From Methanobacteriota archaeon (GTDB lineage Archaea > Thermoplasmatota > Poseidoniia > Poseidoniales > Poseidoniaceae), in contig CATFLP010000028.1 of NCBI GenBank assembly GCA_949514915.1, positions 1 through 40,555 on the forward strand: a DNA stretch of 40,555 nucleotides, read 5' to 3'. A program made the translations under genes and the position numbers. Shown piece after piece: positions 39,942 through 40,555 of this stretch (positions are counted from its first letter, which is position 1; each line of letters opens with the position of its first letter). The notes under the pieces are model-generated. The model was not told the origin of the DNA. It did not search any database and saw only the letters and a list, made by a program, of their open reading frames with translations.

Positions 39942-40244
39942 CTACTGATTATTTATCCAATTTTCAAATTCATTATTTGCTGTTGCAGTGATTCTTATTA
40001 TGCAGGGCACCTCGTATGAATGTAATTCCTTAATTCGCTTTTCTATTTCATCTATTTTATTTTTATTGAATTTAATTAAACTCACAATTTCATTTTCCTT
40101 AGTTTTTTTATTTTCCCAATTAAAAATACTATTTATTGGGAATAAATTTGCGCAAGCAATTAAATTATCATCTAATAATGATTGACAAAGAGCATCAGCC
40201 TCCTTTTCATTTGGGTGAGTAACGTACAATAAGCCAAGCCCCAT
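39942..40244 (-). CDS. cutA: CutA family divalent-ion tolerance protein
   Basis: LLYVTHPNEKEADALCQSLLDDNLIACANLFPINSIFNWENK...EIVSLIKFNK...IKELHSYEVPCIIRI. Confidence 0.93.
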   Translation of the reverse strand: MGLGLLYVTHPNEKEADALCQSLLDDNLIACANLFPINSIFNWENKKTKENEIVSLIKFNKNKIDEIEKRIKELHSYEVPCIIRITATANNEFENWINNQ

Positions 40245-40333
40245 TATTGGTGCCTTAGGCTATCAATACAATTTAATTTTGGTAGTTTAGTATATTGTGA
40301 ATCATTATTATCATCATGATAAGTGGAGTATAC

Positions 40334-40555
40334 ATGGCCAATGAAGGTGAAGCCACAGAATCAAGTGAAGAGAATGTAGATTATTCTAAATGGACAGATG
40401 AACAATTAGTTGAAGCAGGATGGACAGCACAACAAGTTGTAGATTTAAGATTAGGGAATTCTGATCAAGTAGAAGAAACTGTAGAAGAAACTGTAGAAGA
40501 AACAGTAGAAGAAACAGTAGAAGAAACAGTAGAAGAAACAGTAGAAGAAACAGTA
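40334..40555 (+). CDS. Acidic protein with (VEET)n tandem repeat, truncated at window end
   Basis: ATG 40334 (or in-frame ATG 40316): MANEGEATESSEENVDYSKWTDEQLVEAGWTAQQVVDLRLGNSDQ(VEET)7V... open to window edge; not in ORF track. Confidence 0.75.
   Translation, partial: MANEGEATESSEENVDYSKWTDEQLVEAGWTAQQVVDLRLGNSDQVEETVEETVEETVEETVEETVEETVEETV
40469..40555 (+). repeat. 12-bp tandem repeat (GTAGAAGAAACW)n
   Basis: Seven complete 12-nt units from 40469 plus partial; units 1-2 end in ACT, units 3-7 end in ACA; continues past the window. Confidence 0.97.

Noticed and set aside
40469-40555. CRISPR-like array
   Set aside because: 12-bp contiguous units in frame with no spacers: coding tandem repeat, not CRISPR.
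1-40555. tRNA, rRNA, transposase, integrase or phage genes
   Set aside because: None recognised on either strand; long intergenic regions are few and lack cloverleaf-like or rRNA-like sequence.

Overview
AT-rich, gene-dense 40.6-kb archaeal window. The gene content (CDC48, group II chaperonin, PyrB/PyrI, Ncs6/TtuA-like and Roadblock genes alongside bacterial-type ThrS and DnaK, plus many secreted proteins with a C-terminal TM) looks like a planktonic marine euryarchaeon of the Poseidoniales/MGII-MGIII type; this assignment is inference. I call about 31 protein-coding genes, including two edge-truncated genes and one start-codon-less small gene that the ORF track misses. I saw no rRNA, tRNA, CRISPR array or transposon. 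Most genes are housekeeping: cdc48, pyrBI, xthA, thrS, pyrG, dnaK, pepA, cutA, Tdh-like SDR, glutamate-synthase-like. The accessory parts most worth a second look are: (1) a SCO1 lipoprotein / His-rich LVIVD-type propeller / cupredoxin-like trio that shares Ca-loop and CxGADC motifs; (2) a module of Roadblock, a 1051-aa Roadblock-like/coiled-coil protein, and a 2-TM protein; (3) a co-directional CDC48 / PRC-barrel-like / DUF4350 / DUF58 / polytopic membrane protein locus with no MoxR, including an ORF with no ATG/GTG/TTG that probably starts at ATT; (4) nested inverted repeats around the start of a GHMP (heptose-7-P) kinase and a hairpin abutting the pyrB Shine-Dalgarno in the same divergent intergenic region; (5) a chaperone cluster with a divergent thermosome paralog; (6) a (VEET)n 12-bp tandem repeat running off the right end.
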